In this document: one piece after another, positions 34,584 to 44,291 of the stretch
Layout of the letters: the number at the start of each line of letters is the position of its first letter
Numbering within the stretch: the stretch's first letter is position 1
Source: JADYZU01 sp964540965
Lineage (GTDB): Bacteria > Pseudomonadota > Alphaproteobacteria > Rhodobacterales > Rhodobacteraceae
Length of the DNA: 64,000 bases
Assembly (NCBI GenBank): GCA_964540965.1
Contig: CAZIOT010000003.1
Coordinates: 201,627-265,626 of the forward strand
Direction of reading: 5' to 3'
Translations under genes and position numbers: made by a program
The notes under the pieces: model-generated
The model's input: only the letters and a program-made list of their open reading frames with translations
Databases searched by the model: none
Told to the model about the DNA's origin: nothing

Positions 34584-34631
34584 GTTTCGCACATCTGCGC
34601 TCCTTTGCGTGGTTGATGCACGTTGTTTCCT

Positions 34632-36536
34632 TCAGAAGTCCGTCTCCACATAGACGCCCGAGCAGTCATAAGCGACCGCCGCTGCCGTGGCCCCATTGTT
34701 CATGAACAGCCTCGGTGACAGGAACTGCGTGTTGGCAGGCAGGTCGGTGGTTATCTCCTGCTCGAACACCGCGCCCGAAACCTCGTCGACCGTCCGCACC
34801 CAGACCGAGTTGCCATTAGGCGGTGCCGCGATGAACAGGGTCAGCACCCCGCCCGTCGCGATGGCGAAACTCGCTCCCAAGTCGGTCAGAGTGGGCGCGC
34901 CGGTGCCATCGTTCGCGACCAGCTGCCAGCGTGTGTGGGTGCCGCGCTGGAAGCCGATACCGATGCAGTTGATGGCTGCTGCCAGCGTCAGCGTGGCGGC
35001 CAGCGCGGCGGTTGATCCATAGAGGCCGAAGAACGCCATGCCGGTCGCCTGTAGGGTTGTCAGCGAAATCCGCGTGACGAAGGTCCAGCCGCCCAGCCCC
35101 GCCGCATTGCCGCGCCAGCAGGCCCAACCGGCAGAACGCTGTTCGGCCGCTGAGTCCACCACCGCCGCCGAAGTCAGCCGCCAGCGGCGCATGCTCGCGG
35201 CAAGGTTCGTCGCAGCCAGCGTCGGGTGCGAAACCGTTCCGACCGAGGTGATCGGCAGGCCTTCGGTTGTGATCGTGGTGGTGACAGAGGGCGACCAGTT
35301 GGCGATCCGGTTCACTCCAAAATGCGGCTGCAGGGGGAAGTCCCGCCCCGAGGGGCGCATCACGTCGATCCACGGCGCTCCGGCGCGGTTGCGGGCATAG
35401 ACCGATGCCTTGCCAGAGGGCGGCGGGGGCGGCGCGGCGCTGAGGCCGGGCAGGACCGTGGGCTGCGGCAATTCCACCTGGCCGTTCGTGCGGTCGATCC
35501 GGATCGCGTCGAAGAAGGCCGACCCGTCTGGGCTGACCTTGAAGCTGAAGTCGTCGTTACCCAGCAACCCGACTAACGCGCGGGCGGAGAAGCCGGTCTT
35601 GAAGGCAAAGGCCGCGTCGTTCCCGACGGCCGCCTTGTTCACGGAGGCCTCGATCCCGGCGCCTGCGTGGTTCAGCAGCACTGCAGGCGTATTCACCGAC
35701 AGCCGGTTGGTGCTGTCAGCGCTGGCCCCACCAAGGCCGAGCATCTGGGCGGTGAGGTTCGCCTGCGGCATGCCGACCTGCGTCACCGTATTGGCGAAGG
35801 TGACCGTGGGCGTGTTCACCACCGTCGTGCCCCCCGCCCCGGCAGTGGACGAGCCGATGTTGACGACCGTGGTCGAGCCGGAGACGCCACCGGTGCCTAG
35901 GTTCAGGGTCTTGGTGGTGCCGCTGGTCGTGACCCCGGTGCCAAGCCCATAGGTGGCCGTGCCGTTCGAGGTGCCGATCGTGGCGGTGGCGCCGGAGGCC
36001 GTCAGCGTCCCCGAGAAGGTCTTGTTGCCGGTGAAGGTCTGCGTGCCCGCGAGGATCGCCAGTTCGGACGACGTATTCGGCAGCGTGTAGCTGCGGGTGG
36101 TGCCCGCGCTGATCGCCGCCAGCGACAGAGTAGCCTTCTTCGTGGGATCGGCGTCGTTAATGAGGCTGAACACCGCGTCCGACACCTCGCGCGGCTCGCC
36201 CGGAACCGTCCAGGCGCTACCGGTCCAGACAAGGATGAGGCCCTCGGCCGCGACCCATGTGAGCCAGCCGGTGCGGGGCACCAGCCGGATCCAGGCGCCA
36301 TCGACCCAGAAGGCGATATCAAGATCCCAGCCCGCCCAGAGGCCGGTGGCCCCCGCAGCAACGAGATGCCGGTCGCCCTCGGCGGGGCTGGCCGGAGGCG
36401 TGGTCCGCGTGCGGTCGAGAACCGAGAGCTGCACCATGGCATCAAGGAGCCGCAGCGCCTCGTTGTGGGTGACATGCTTCTGCGCCTGGGCGGCCAGGAT
36501 AAACGGCAGCCCAAGATGTGTCGTCGTGTCCGACAT
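34632..36536 (-). CDS. Tail tip/fibre protein with DUF2793 N-terminus
   Basis: A 634-residue protein starting at ATG 36536. Residues 1-110 match DUF2793 (THLGLPFILAAQAQKHVTHN, then GDRHLVAAGATGLWAGWDLD). A Thr/Gly/Ser repeat region follows (TFTGNKTFSGTLTASG and similar strands), typical of fibre shafts, then a C-terminal domain ending VAYDCSGVYVETDF that could contact the host. It is the last tail gene, so it is the likely receptor-binding protein. Confidence 0.8.
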   Translation of the reverse strand: MSDTTTHLGLPFILAAQAQKHVTHNEALRLLDAMVQLSVLDRTRTTPPASPAEGDRHLVAAGATGLWAGWDLDIAFWVDGAWIRLVPRTGWLTWVAAEGLILVWTGSAWTVPGEPREVSDAVFSLINDADPTKKATLSLAAISAGTTRSYTLPNTSSELAILAGTQTFTGNKTFSGTLTASGATATIGTSNGTATYGLGTGVTTSGTTKTLNLGTGGVSGSTTVVNIGSSTAGAGGTTVVNTPTVTFANTVTQVGMPQANLTAQMLGLGGASADSTNRLSVNTPAVLLNHAGAGIEASVNKAAVGNDAAFAFKTGFSARALVGLLGNDDFSFKVSPDGSAFFDAIRIDRTNGQVELPQPTVLPGLSAAPPPPPSGKASVYARNRAGAPWIDVMRPSGRDFPLQPHFGVNRIANWSPSVTTTITTEGLPITSVGTVSHPTLAATNLAASMRRWRLTSAAVVDSAAEQRSAGWACWRGNAAGLGGWTFVTRISLTTLQATGMAFFGLYGSTAALAATLTLAAAINCIGIGFQRGTHTRWQLVANDGTGAPTLTDLGASFAIATGGVLTLFIAAPPNGNSVWVRTVDEVSGAVFEQEITTDLPANTQFLSPRLFMNNGATAAAVAYDCSGVYVETDF

Positions 36537-36546
36537 GGATCCTCCT

Positions 36547-39500
36547 TCAGAATGTAAGCCGGACCGATCGCGGGGTGCCGCTCCCGGCGAGTTGCGAGAG
36601 CTGGACGATCCGGATGTCGAGACTGTCGCCGGGCCCGAGCAGCGCGCCCCAATCCGCGATCTGGGCGGCGCCCGTGTAGACGACACTGGTGGTGGCGGCC
36701 TGCAGCGTGCGCATCACCGCGGCACCGTCGAGAATGGCGACCTCATAGGCTTCGACCCCCTCGGACATCGGCACATCGGCCACTTCCCAGCTGTCCGCCA
36801 CCAGCGCCCGGTCCCGGCGCGTCCAGCGGATCGTCAGATCGCCGGGGGTCCGTCCCCGCGAGGCGGGCTGCTCGACATGGGCGACGGCGAAGGGCTTGAG
36901 CCCGCGCCCCGTCGGCGTGAAGGCGACCTCGGCGTAGCTCGCGTCCGTCAGCGGCAGGCTCGCGGGCCCGATGCGCCAGCGCCACGGGAGCCCAAGATCC
37001 GCCGGGGTGATGCGCAGCCGCGCAAGGGTGTCATCCAGCACCACGATGCGCGCACCCGGTGCCACGCTTGCCGCCATCACCTGCTCTGTCCCCCTCTGGC
37101 CCCGTAGCAGTCGGGACAGCCGGTAGCGCCCCGGCGCGACGAGGTCGGCCCGGGCCGCCTGCAGGATCTCCCAGGCGCCGAGGGCGCTCTCGACGGCAAA
37201 GGCATTCGCGCCGCCGAAGAGCGCGATGTCTGTCACGCTCGAGAGCTGCCCCCCCGGCAGGTCCACCTCGACGCTGTTGGCAAGGTCCCAGCGCGAGGTC
37301 GGCCCGGCCTTCAGGGCGGAAGCGAGCACGCCGACCGTCGCCCGGCCGGTGACCCTGTCGAGGAGGGTGAAGCCGTCGTCCGACAGGCTGCGGAAGACGG
37401 CGAGGCTCCCCGGCCAGGGCTGGGCGTTAGCTGCCATCCGCGGCTGGTGCGCCACCTCGTCCTCGGCGAGTTGCGGCAGGTCCAGCAGCAGGACCTCCGG
37501 CGCCCCGAACACCACCGCCCGGGTGAGGCCGGTTGCGCGCGGTTGACCGGGCGGCAGATCGTGGACCGCCTGGTCCTGTCGGATCGCCGAGATGCCGCGT
37601 GCGGGGCCGTCGGCGACGGACAGGAGGCGCAGCTGCATCCGGCGGCCGTCCTGCGCGAGATCGATCACGTCGCCCGGATCGAGCGCCAGCCGCGAGGGAG
37701 GAAGGCGGAAGCTCGCCGTCTCGCGCCCGACCCAGACCTCCTGCAGCGCCCGCCGACAGCGCCGTTCGCCCTCCTCGGGCGGCACGGCCATCGGAAACGC
37801 CTCCGCCGTGACCCGGGACGCCGCGACCGTGACCCGCCGCGCCTCCACCACAACGGCGTCGAACTCCTCGTCGGAGCGGGCGAGCTGCCACTTCAGCGCC
37901 TGCGGCAGTTCGGTCTCCTGGCCGCGCACCAGCTCGAAGGGCTCCCCGCGCCCGGCGTCTGCAGCGACCATGTCCTCCGGGCTCACCTCGGCAATCGGAC
38001 CCATCCCGCGCATCCGGAAGCGCAGAACGCCCTCGCTCTCGACGGCGTCGAAACCGAAGTGCCGCGCCAGCGTTCCAAGGCTCGTTCGCGGGGCCTCGAG
38101 GGCGGTGATGGCAAAGCCCTCGACCGCGCCCCAGAGACCGCTGACATCGACGCGTTCCGGGGGCAGACCCGCCCGCGTGCAGAGGTCGCGCACCAAGGCT
38201 GCCAGCGAGACCGAGCCGAGGCGCCCGGTCAGCCAGTGGCCGAGGCGCCAGTTCTCCCCATCGGTCCAGACATCGCTGATCTGCGGAAAGAACGGATAGG
38301 GCCGCGCGTCCCAGGTCCAGGCCGCACAGTGCGCAAGGTCCACCATCGTCGCGCCATAGACCGAGGAGACCGGGTTGTGCGCCGGATCCGACCAGTAGCC
38401 GAGGGTCGCCTCGAGATAGGCGCGCTGCATGGCATCGTCGCGCCAGCCGCGCGAGGCATGGGGCACAGCGCCCTCCGATGATCGCGGATCGACGAACACG
38501 TTCGGCTGGTTTGCACCTCGATCGATAGCGGGACAACCGAACTCGGTGAACACGATCGGCTTTGATTGCGGCTGCCAGACGGTGGGCTCGGCCGCGCGCG
38601 CCCCGCCCGGTCGATTGAAGTGCCAGCGGCGCCACCAGTCGCGCAGCCCCTTGACGCGGAACACCCAAGGCTCGCCCTGTTCCTCGACCAGCGCGGCGCC
38701 GGTATGGGCAGTGAGCCAGTCGTCGGCCGCTTGCAGGCGATCGTGCAACGCTTCCAGCCAGACGAGGCTCGCCCGGAACGGCGGGTCAAGCAGCAGGAGT
38801 TCCGCCAGCGTCGCGACGATCTCGCCGTGCCAATAGCCGTAATAGAGCGCCTCACCGCCAGACCAGGCGCCGCGCATGCTGCCTGCTAGCGTCCAGCGGC
38901 TGTCGAGATAGGTCCAGGCCTTCAGGGCAAGACGGTCGGCGAGATCCCGGCGCGTGCCGGTGGCGTTCCAGTCCCCGGCCTTGCGCAGATAGGTACAGGC
39001 CCGCAGGATCAGGGCAGCCAGATGCGGCTCGTCGTAATCGGTGATGACGCCCGTGGGCAGGAAGGTCGTGGGCGGGGGCAGCGCACCGCTGGTCCAGGCG
39101 CCGTCAAGCCAGGTCAGGAAGTCGCTCAGCACCTGAAGCGCGGTCGCCCGGCCCGTCGCATGGGCCGCGAGCCCGTCGGCCCGCCAGAGGTAGCGGGCCG
39201 TCGCGTCGATGGCCCGGTACTGGTAGCCGCCCCAGAAGCTGTTCGGATCGTGCCAGGTGTAGATCCAGCTCCCCGGCGTGCCGCCTACGTCGTCCGCCTC
39301 GGGCCGATCCCAGACATAAGCATGCGCCATGGGGCCGCGCACGCCGGTCGTGGCTTGCCAGGCATCCTGTGCGTCGCGCAGGAACTCGGCCTGCACCCGC
39401 GCGCCGGTTGCCGCATCGGCTCCGCCGATCTCCATCCAGACATCAGGCGCCTGGTAGCCGATGCCCGGGACCCCGCGCCAGGAGATGACCTCGCCGTTCA

Positions 39501-42500
39501 GCATATTCGTGGTGAAGGGCACGAGCCAGGGCACATAGGGGTGCGGATCCTGCGAGAGCGGCCGGAAGCTCACGAGCCGCATCGTGTGCGGGACCGGGAT
39601 GACGTCGATCAGCCCCGCGACGCGGATGGTCACCGGCCCGGTCAGCGGTGCCCCGTCCGACATCCGCGTGAAGCTCGCGAGCGGCAGGGTGAAGGTCTGG
39701 ATCCCGGTCCCCGAGAGGTTGAGCCACGCCCAGTAGCGCGTGGCGGGCGAGAAGCTGACGGCCGTGTCCAGGAAGACCGCCACGGCGCCGGAGGGGACAG
39801 AGCTGCCGATCCGGACCACCATGCTGTCCCCGGCCGGAAGATCGAGCGTGATCAGCTTGCCCAGCTGGGATTCGCCGGAGCCAGAGGCAATGTCGGCGCG
39901 GACATAGCCCGAGGGGATCTCGCGATACCAGGTCGTGGCCCGGGTCTCATAGACGAAGGTGCCGCTGACCTGCTGGTCGCTTTCCACCATGGGCCGGAAG
40001 ATCCAGCGCGCATCGTCGACCTCAAAGGCGCGCAGCGTGTTTGCTTTCGCGACCTCGCGCATGGATGACCAGCGTGATCCGCCATGCAGCGCATCCATCG
40101 CGTCGAAGGCCAGCAGCGACCAACGCAGGCTGTCGCCCGCACAGGCGATCTCGGTCGGTTCGAGAAGGCGCCAGGTCGGCCAGGCCTCATAGGGCGCGCC
40201 AGTCTCGAGGAGGCGACCGTCGTCATGCGAATAGCAGACGAGAGCCCGCATCGACGCGCCGGGGGCCACGACCTTGATGGTGCAGCCCTCGCTGTCGATC
40301 TCGGGGCTGCCATCAAGGGGGTAAGTGGTGCCGATCACCGGGCTGTAGGGGTTTTGCCAAAGGAGCGAGGCATCAAGGGCGCGCACATGGTAGACCTTGC
40401 CCACGAGATGACCCTTCAGGGCCCGGGGGATCGTGCCGCGCATGCGCCCGCCGCCGATGGAGACGAAGTCGACCTCCGCGCCGAGCACGATCTCCTGCAG
40501 CTGGACCCGGCCCTTGGCCCCGTTCAGCCAGTGCGGCAGGAAGGTGGTGGCCGGGTTGCCGTCGAAGGGGCGGCGGTAGAACACCTCCTCGAGGGGTGCG
40601 GCGAGAAGTCGGCTGCGCTCGGACCAGGAGGCGGCAAGGTCGGGGCGCGACGCCTGCAGGGCGCGCGCCGCGATGGCCGAGGCCCAGATCAGGATGAACT
40701 GCCCCTCCGAGGTGCCGCTCGCGGGGTGGAAATACCCGCCGCGGCCGATCTCGGCATGGACGGCATTGGCCACGAGGCCGGTTGGCCCGATCACCCAGGG
40801 CGCAGGTGTCCCGTTGGCCACGGCCGCATCGCGCACAAACGGCAGGCTGTCGGCGATGGGGGTGCGCAGTTGCAGCGCCCGGTCCGTGGCGTTGGCATAG
40901 AACCAGTCATGGCCCTCGCCGCCCTCGATGTTCGATTGCAGATAGGTGCGGGAATGGATCGTGCGGTCGGGTGCGGCGTCGAGATGGTCCTGCCCGTCCC
41001 GCCAATCCGAGAGCGGCATGTAATTGTCGATGCCGATCACATCGATGGCTTCGTCGGCCCAGAGCGGGTCGAGATGGAAGTAGAGATCGCCCGAGCCATC
41101 CTCGGGCCGGTGGCCTGCATATTCCGACCAGTCGGCGGCATAGGTGATCCGGACGCCGGGCCCGAGGATGCGGCGCACATCGGCCGCGAGCGCGCGCAGG
41201 GCCGCCACTGCGGGATAGGTCGATGCGCCCGAGCGCACCTGCGTCAGGCCACGCAGCTCCGAGCCTATTATGAAGGTGTCGACGCCGCCTGCGGCCTTGC
41301 TCAGATGCGCATAGTGAAGAACCATCCGCCGCAGGCTCCATTCGCCCGCGGGGCCGGTGAAGGTAACGGTCGTGCCCGAGACCGCGAACTGTGCAGGCGT
41401 CGCTGTGCCGAAGATCGTACTGACCTGCGTTGCCGCCGCTGCGGTCTTGTCGACCGTCCCGGCCTGGCCCGGCGCCGGGCTGCAGGTGATGCGACCGCGC
41501 CAGGGAAAGACTGGCTGACCGAGTGTCGCCGCGTGATCTCTGTAGGGATCGGGCTTGGTATTGCCTGCAGGGATGTCCATCAGGAGGAAGGGATAGAAGG
41601 TCACGCCGAGGCCGCGGGCCTTCAGCTCCTGGATCGCCTGGACGACCGAAGCATCGCTCGGCGTGCCGCCGAAGGCCGGACGGCCCTCGACCTGGCTGAC
41701 CACCGGGGCTGCGGCCCGCGTGAGGCCGTTCACCTGCCAGGCCGGGGTCGTGTCCTTGACCGCCGCCTCGACGCGGGGCTGGATCCGGCAGAGGCCCGCG
41801 CGCAGATCGTCGCCGAACCAGGCCACAACGAGGGAGGCGTTGCGCAGCTTCGGGGCCGAGGCCTCGAGCCTATCGAGCGAGACGCGGAAATCGGCCCGGC
41901 CGGGGATCGCCACGGCATTCTCGGCGCTGGTTGCGCCGCCTGCGGTCTTGCGTACAAGCTCTGTCGCATAGGCGAACTCGCCGGAGGCCGGAATGATGGT
42001 CACGGCTTCGACCATCCCCTCGGCGCTCTCGGCATCGTCGAGCGTGCGGAAGACCTCGAAGGTCAGCTGCGGCAGGCGATTCCCGAAGGCCTCGAGGGGC
42101 AGTTCCTCGAAGACGACATAGGCGATGCCTCGGTAGGCAGGGGTATTCTCCGCGCCCATCTTGGCGGCGATGAACGGATCCGGGGCCTGGTCGAGGAGCA
42201 GCAGGTCAAGCTCGGCTCGCTGGTGNNNNNNNNNNTCGCCGCCGGGATACCAGCGCCAGGTCACGCCCTCCATGTCCATGGGTTTGCCATCCGCCCAGAC
42301 CCGGCCGACGCCGCTGATCGGGCCTTCGCAGAGGGCCACGGCGAAACTGGCTGAATAGAGGTACTCGGTCGTCGTGACCCGGCCCCCGCCGCCACCGCCC
42401 TTGCCGCCGCTCGTGGTGGTGCTGGTCTCCTCGCGGAAATCCGTGGCCCAGATGATATTGCCACCGACCCGCATGCGGCCATAGAGCCGCGCCACGATGG

Positions 42501-42723
42501 CGCCCTCGGTCGCCGAGGTCACGCGCAGGCTGTCGAGGCGCGCGCCCTCGATGCGCTGGCCCGGCGCCATCGAGGCGATGAGCCAGCTGTCGACGACGGA
42601 GCCTACGGCGGACCCGATCATGCCGCCGATGGCCGCCCCGGAGATCGCCGTGCCGAGCAGCGTGATGCCGCCGAAGCCCGCACCGATGGCGGTGCCGACA
42701 GCCCCGAGAACCAGACTTGCCAT
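36547..42723 (-). CDS. GTA gp15-like baseplate hub (megatron) protein with large insertion
   Basis: A 2058-codon tail protein (GTA orthologues are about 1300 residues). The N-terminus has a Gly-rich hydrophobic stretch (1-50). A GTA TIM-barrel-like domain begins near residue 400 (YTYAADWSEY region) and ends with PIVFTEFGCPA near 1393; phage tail and receptor-contact domains follow. The barrel is split: RTPIADSL (about residue 617) should be directly followed by GEPWVFRVKGL (about 1348), but about 730 residues intervene. A run of 10 N at 42226-42235 lies in codons about 163-166. It starts 20 bp after the NlpC/P60 gene. Confidence 0.85.
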   Translation of the reverse strand: MASLVLGAVGTAIGAGFGGITLLGTAISGAAIGGMIGSAVGSVVDSWLIASMAPGQRIEGARLDSLRVTSATEGAIVARLYGRMRVGGNIIWATDFREETSTTTSGGKGGGGGGRVTTTEYLYSASFAVALCEGPISGVGRVWADGKPMDMEGVTWRWYPGGXXXXHQRAELDLLLLDQAPDPFIAAKMGAENTPAYRGIAYVVFEELPLEAFGNRLPQLTFEVFRTLDDAESAEGMVEAVTIIPASGEFAYATELVRKTAGGATSAENAVAIPGRADFRVSLDRLEASAPKLRNASLVVAWFGDDLRAGLCRIQPRVEAAVKDTTPAWQVNGLTRAAAPVVSQVEGRPAFGGTPSDASVVQAIQELKARGLGVTFYPFLLMDIPAGNTKPDPYRDHAATLGQPVFPWRGRITCSPAPGQAGTVDKTAAAATQVSTIFGTATPAQFAVSGTTVTFTGPAGEWSLRRMVLHYAHLSKAAGGVDTFIIGSELRGLTQVRSGASTYPAVAALRALAADVRRILGPGVRITYAADWSEYAGHRPEDGSGDLYFHLDPLWADEAIDVIGIDNYMPLSDWRDGQDHLDAAPDRTIHSRTYLQSNIEGGEGHDWFYANATDRALQLRTPIADSLPFVRDAAVANGTPAPWVIGPTGLVANAVHAEIGRGGYFHPASGTSEGQFILIWASAIAARALQASRPDLAASWSERSRLLAAPLEEVFYRRPFDGNPATTFLPHWLNGAKGRVQLQEIVLGAEVDFVSIGGGRMRGTIPRALKGHLVGKVYHVRALDASLLWQNPYSPVIGTTYPLDGSPEIDSEGCTIKVVAPGASMRALVCYSHDDGRLLETGAPYEAWPTWRLLEPTEIACAGDSLRWSLLAFDAMDALHGGSRWSSMREVAKANTLRAFEVDDARWIFRPMVESDQQVSGTFVYETRATTWYREIPSGYVRADIASGSGESQLGKLITLDLPAGDSMVVRIGSSVPSGAVAVFLDTAVSFSPATRYWAWLNLSGTGIQTFTLPLASFTRMSDGAPLTGPVTIRVAGLIDVIPVPHTMRLVSFRPLSQDPHPYVPWLVPFTTNMLNGEVISWRGVPGIGYQAPDVWMEIGGADAATGARVQAEFLRDAQDAWQATTGVRGPMAHAYVWDRPEADDVGGTPGSWIYTWHDPNSFWGGYQYRAIDATARYLWRADGLAAHATGRATALQVLSDFLTWLDGAWTSGALPPPTTFLPTGVITDYDEPHLAALILRACTYLRKAGDWNATGTRRDLADRLALKAWTYLDSRWTLAGSMRGAWSGGEALYYGYWHGEIVATLAELLLLDPPFRASLVWLEALHDRLQAADDWLTAHTGAALVEEQGEPWVFRVKGLRDWWRRWHFNRPGGARAAEPTVWQPQSKPIVFTEFGCPAIDRGANQPNVFVDPRSSEGAVPHASRGWRDDAMQRAYLEATLGYWSDPAHNPVSSVYGATMVDLAHCAAWTWDARPYPFFPQISDVWTDGENWRLGHWLTGRLGSVSLAALVRDLCTRAGLPPERVDVSGLWGAVEGFAITALEAPRTSLGTLARHFGFDAVESEGVLRFRMRGMGPIAEVSPEDMVAADAGRGEPFELVRGQETELPQALKWQLARSDEEFDAVVVEARRVTVAASRVTAEAFPMAVPPEEGERRCRRALQEVWVGRETASFRLPPSRLALDPGDVIDLAQDGRRMQLRLLSVADGPARGISAIRQDQAVHDLPPGQPRATGLTRAVVFGAPEVLLLDLPQLAEDEVAHQPRMAANAQPWPGSLAVFRSLSDDGFTLLDRVTGRATVGVLASALKAGPTSRWDLANSVEVDLPGGQLSSVTDIALFGGANAFAVESALGAWEILQAARADLVAPGRYRLSRLLRGQRGTEQVMAASVAPGARIVVLDDTLARLRITPADLGLPWRWRIGPASLPLTDASYAEVAFTPTGRGLKPFAVAHVEQPASRGRTPGDLTIRWTRRDRALVADSWEVADVPMSEGVEAYEVAILDGAAVMRTLQAATTSVVYTGAAQIADWGALLGPGDSLDIRIVQLSQLAGSGTPRSVRLTF
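42226..42235. other. Assembly gap (10 N)
   Basis: Ten unknown bases fall inside the hub protein gene. The frame is conserved across them by chance or padding, and the 13 residues next to the gap do not match the family pattern, so true length is uncertain. Confidence 0.95.
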
Positions 42724-42742
42724 GGATGTTCAGACGTCCTCT

Positions 42743-43204
42743 TCAGGTGCGCTCGGTTGGTGTCAATCGGCGCGGAAAGCGGAAAGCGAAGGCGATGCGT
42801 CGCCTCCAGGCCGAGGTCAGGGGCTCCTCGATCACGCCAAGGCGCTCATAGGCATGAACGAAGCGATCCGGGCCGGTCAGCACGCCCACGTGCTTGGCGA
42901 TGGACCCGTCCCGCATACGAAAGACGACGAGATCACCCTCCCGGGCTTCCCCGACGGCGATCGGGATCAAGGCACGGGCGGCGCCTTCGACCAGGACTTC
43001 GCGCTGGCCGACCTCGCCCCAGCCCCGGCTGTAGGGCGGCACGGGCACCGGTTCTGCACCGTTGATCTCGCGCCAGATCCCGCGGGCAAGGCCGAGGCAG
43101 TCACAGCCGACGCCCTTCAGGCTGGCCTGGTCGTGATAGGGTGTCCCGATCCAGGACCGCGCGATCGCCACCACCCGGACTGGATCTGCCGCTTCCGGTG
43201 TCAC
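42743..43204 (-). CDS. NlpC/P60 family tail peptidase (GTA gp14-like)
   Basis: A 153-residue cysteine peptidase expected to cleave peptidoglycan stem peptides during DNA entry. Catalytic Cys36 lies in GVGCDCLGLA and His105 in SIAKHVGVL. The Trp-rich SWIGTPYHDQ start is typical of phage-associated members. Its start overlaps the DUF2163 stop by 4 bp. It corresponds to GTA gene 14. Confidence 0.9.
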   Translation of the reverse strand: MTPEAADPVRVVAIARSWIGTPYHDQASLKGVGCDCLGLARGIWREINGAEPVPVPPYSRGWGEVGQREVLVEGAARALIPIAVGEAREGDLVVFRMRDGSIAKHVGVLTGPDRFVHAYERLGVIEEPLTSAWRRRIAFAFRFPRRLTPTERT

Positions 43205-44085
43205 AGCACGCTCCCGTCATGGGTGCCGTCCTTGGTGGCGTAGCGGATGACCGCGTCCTGACCCGGGATATGCGGAAAGCCGCGGAAGTTCGCGACATTG
43301 GCAAACTTCGCCCGGCAGGTGTCGAGCCGCTTGTCGCAGCCCGCGCGCAAGATGAAGGCATCCCCCAGCGCAAGGACCCGAACCGGGGCCTCGAGAAGAA
43401 CAAGGCTCACGGCACCGTCCGCCACATCGTGCAGCATGACCTCGGCGCGACGGCCAGCATTGGCGCCCGAGCTCCAGGTCACCGTGCCCCCGGCAAACCA
43501 GCCCGGCGCATAGGCTCCGAGGCCGGAGGCGAGGAAGGTCCGGTCGCGGAGAACCTCGAATATCACACCGCTCGCGCGATAGGCCGAGGCATCGAGATCG
43601 ATCCGGCACCGTCCGTCGCCGAGGTCCGCGTCACAGGTCGCCTGGAAGGCCCGGCCGACCGTCTGCTGCAGCACATGCGCCATGCTGCGCACCTCGGCGA
43701 CAAAAGAGATACGCCCGCGCCGGATCTCGCCGATCGAGCCCCGGCGCATCAGCACGCGCTGCGTCACCTCCTGCCAGTTGACGCGCCAGACCTCGACGGC
43801 GGCATTGTCCCAGCGGCCGTCGAGAATGTCGGTCTCCGTGATCCGGTCCGAGGTCAGGACACCCTCGGCATCCTGCGCATCCACCGCGAGATCGGATCCG
43901 GACCGCAGTTCCGAGGCCGTCAGCCCGCTTTCCGGCTCGAACTCGGTGCCGTCGAAGGTGAGTGTCCGGTCGTGGTCGGTGAAGCCAAAGGTCACCTCGT
44001 CAGACCGGGTGATGCGCCAGCACCAGGCCAGCGTCGTCGTGCCAGCCTCAAGATGCGCCTGAAGGGCGGGAGAGAGGGACTTCAC
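43201..44085 (-). CDS. DUF2163 tail protein (GTA gp13-like)
   Basis: A 294-residue protein matching the DUF2163/BR0599 tail family: LEAGTTTLAWCWRITRSDEV and GFTDHDRTLTFDGTEF at the N-terminus, DADLGDGRCRIDL in the middle and CRAKFANVANFRGFPHIPG at the C-terminus. The conserved cysteines suggest an Fe-S or metal-bound baseplate component as in the GTA hub. It overlaps the small membrane gene upstream by 4 bp. Confidence 0.88.
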   Translation of the reverse strand: MKSLSPALQAHLEAGTTTLAWCWRITRSDEVTFGFTDHDRTLTFDGTEFEPESGLTASELRSGSDLAVDAQDAEGVLTSDRITETDILDGRWDNAAVEVWRVNWQEVTQRVLMRRGSIGEIRRGRISFVAEVRSMAHVLQQTVGRAFQATCDADLGDGRCRIDLDASAYRASGVIFEVLRDRTFLASGLGAYAPGWFAGGTVTWSSGANAGRRAEVMLHDVADGAVSLVLLEAPVRVLALGDAFILRAGCDKRLDTCRAKFANVANFRGFPHIPGQDAVIRYATKDGTHDGSVL

Positions 44086-44291
44086 TTCCGCCCCCAGCCG
44101 CGCAAGAGCGCGAGAGAGGCCAGTGCCGAGGACACGACCCCGCCTGCCGCGCCGGTCAGGGCGTAGAGATTGAAGGGCCTGAGGTCGAAATTCCCCGTCG
44201 CCAGATCGAACTCCGCCAGCCCCGCCATGGCGAGGCCCGAGGCGACAAGACAGGCGAGATAGACGAGGCCGCGCGCAATGGTCCAGTTCAT
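44082..44291 (-). CDS. Small two-helix membrane protein (lysis-associated?)
   Basis: A 69-residue protein from ATG 44291 with two hydrophobic segments (IARGLVYLACLVASGLAMAG and ALTGAAGGVVSSALASLALL) and a basic end (RGWGRK). It follows the lysozyme gene with a 4-bp overlap and sits inside a lysis block, so a holin or spanin-like role is possible but unproven. Confidence 0.55.
   Translation of the reverse strand: MNWTIARGLVYLACLVASGLAMAGLAEFDLATGNFDLRPFNLYALTGAAGGVVSSALASLALLRGWGRK

Noticed and set aside
40084..42354. 756-codon plus-strand open frame
   Set aside because: It is antisense to the hub protein, whose GTA motifs are clear, and it crosses the N gap.
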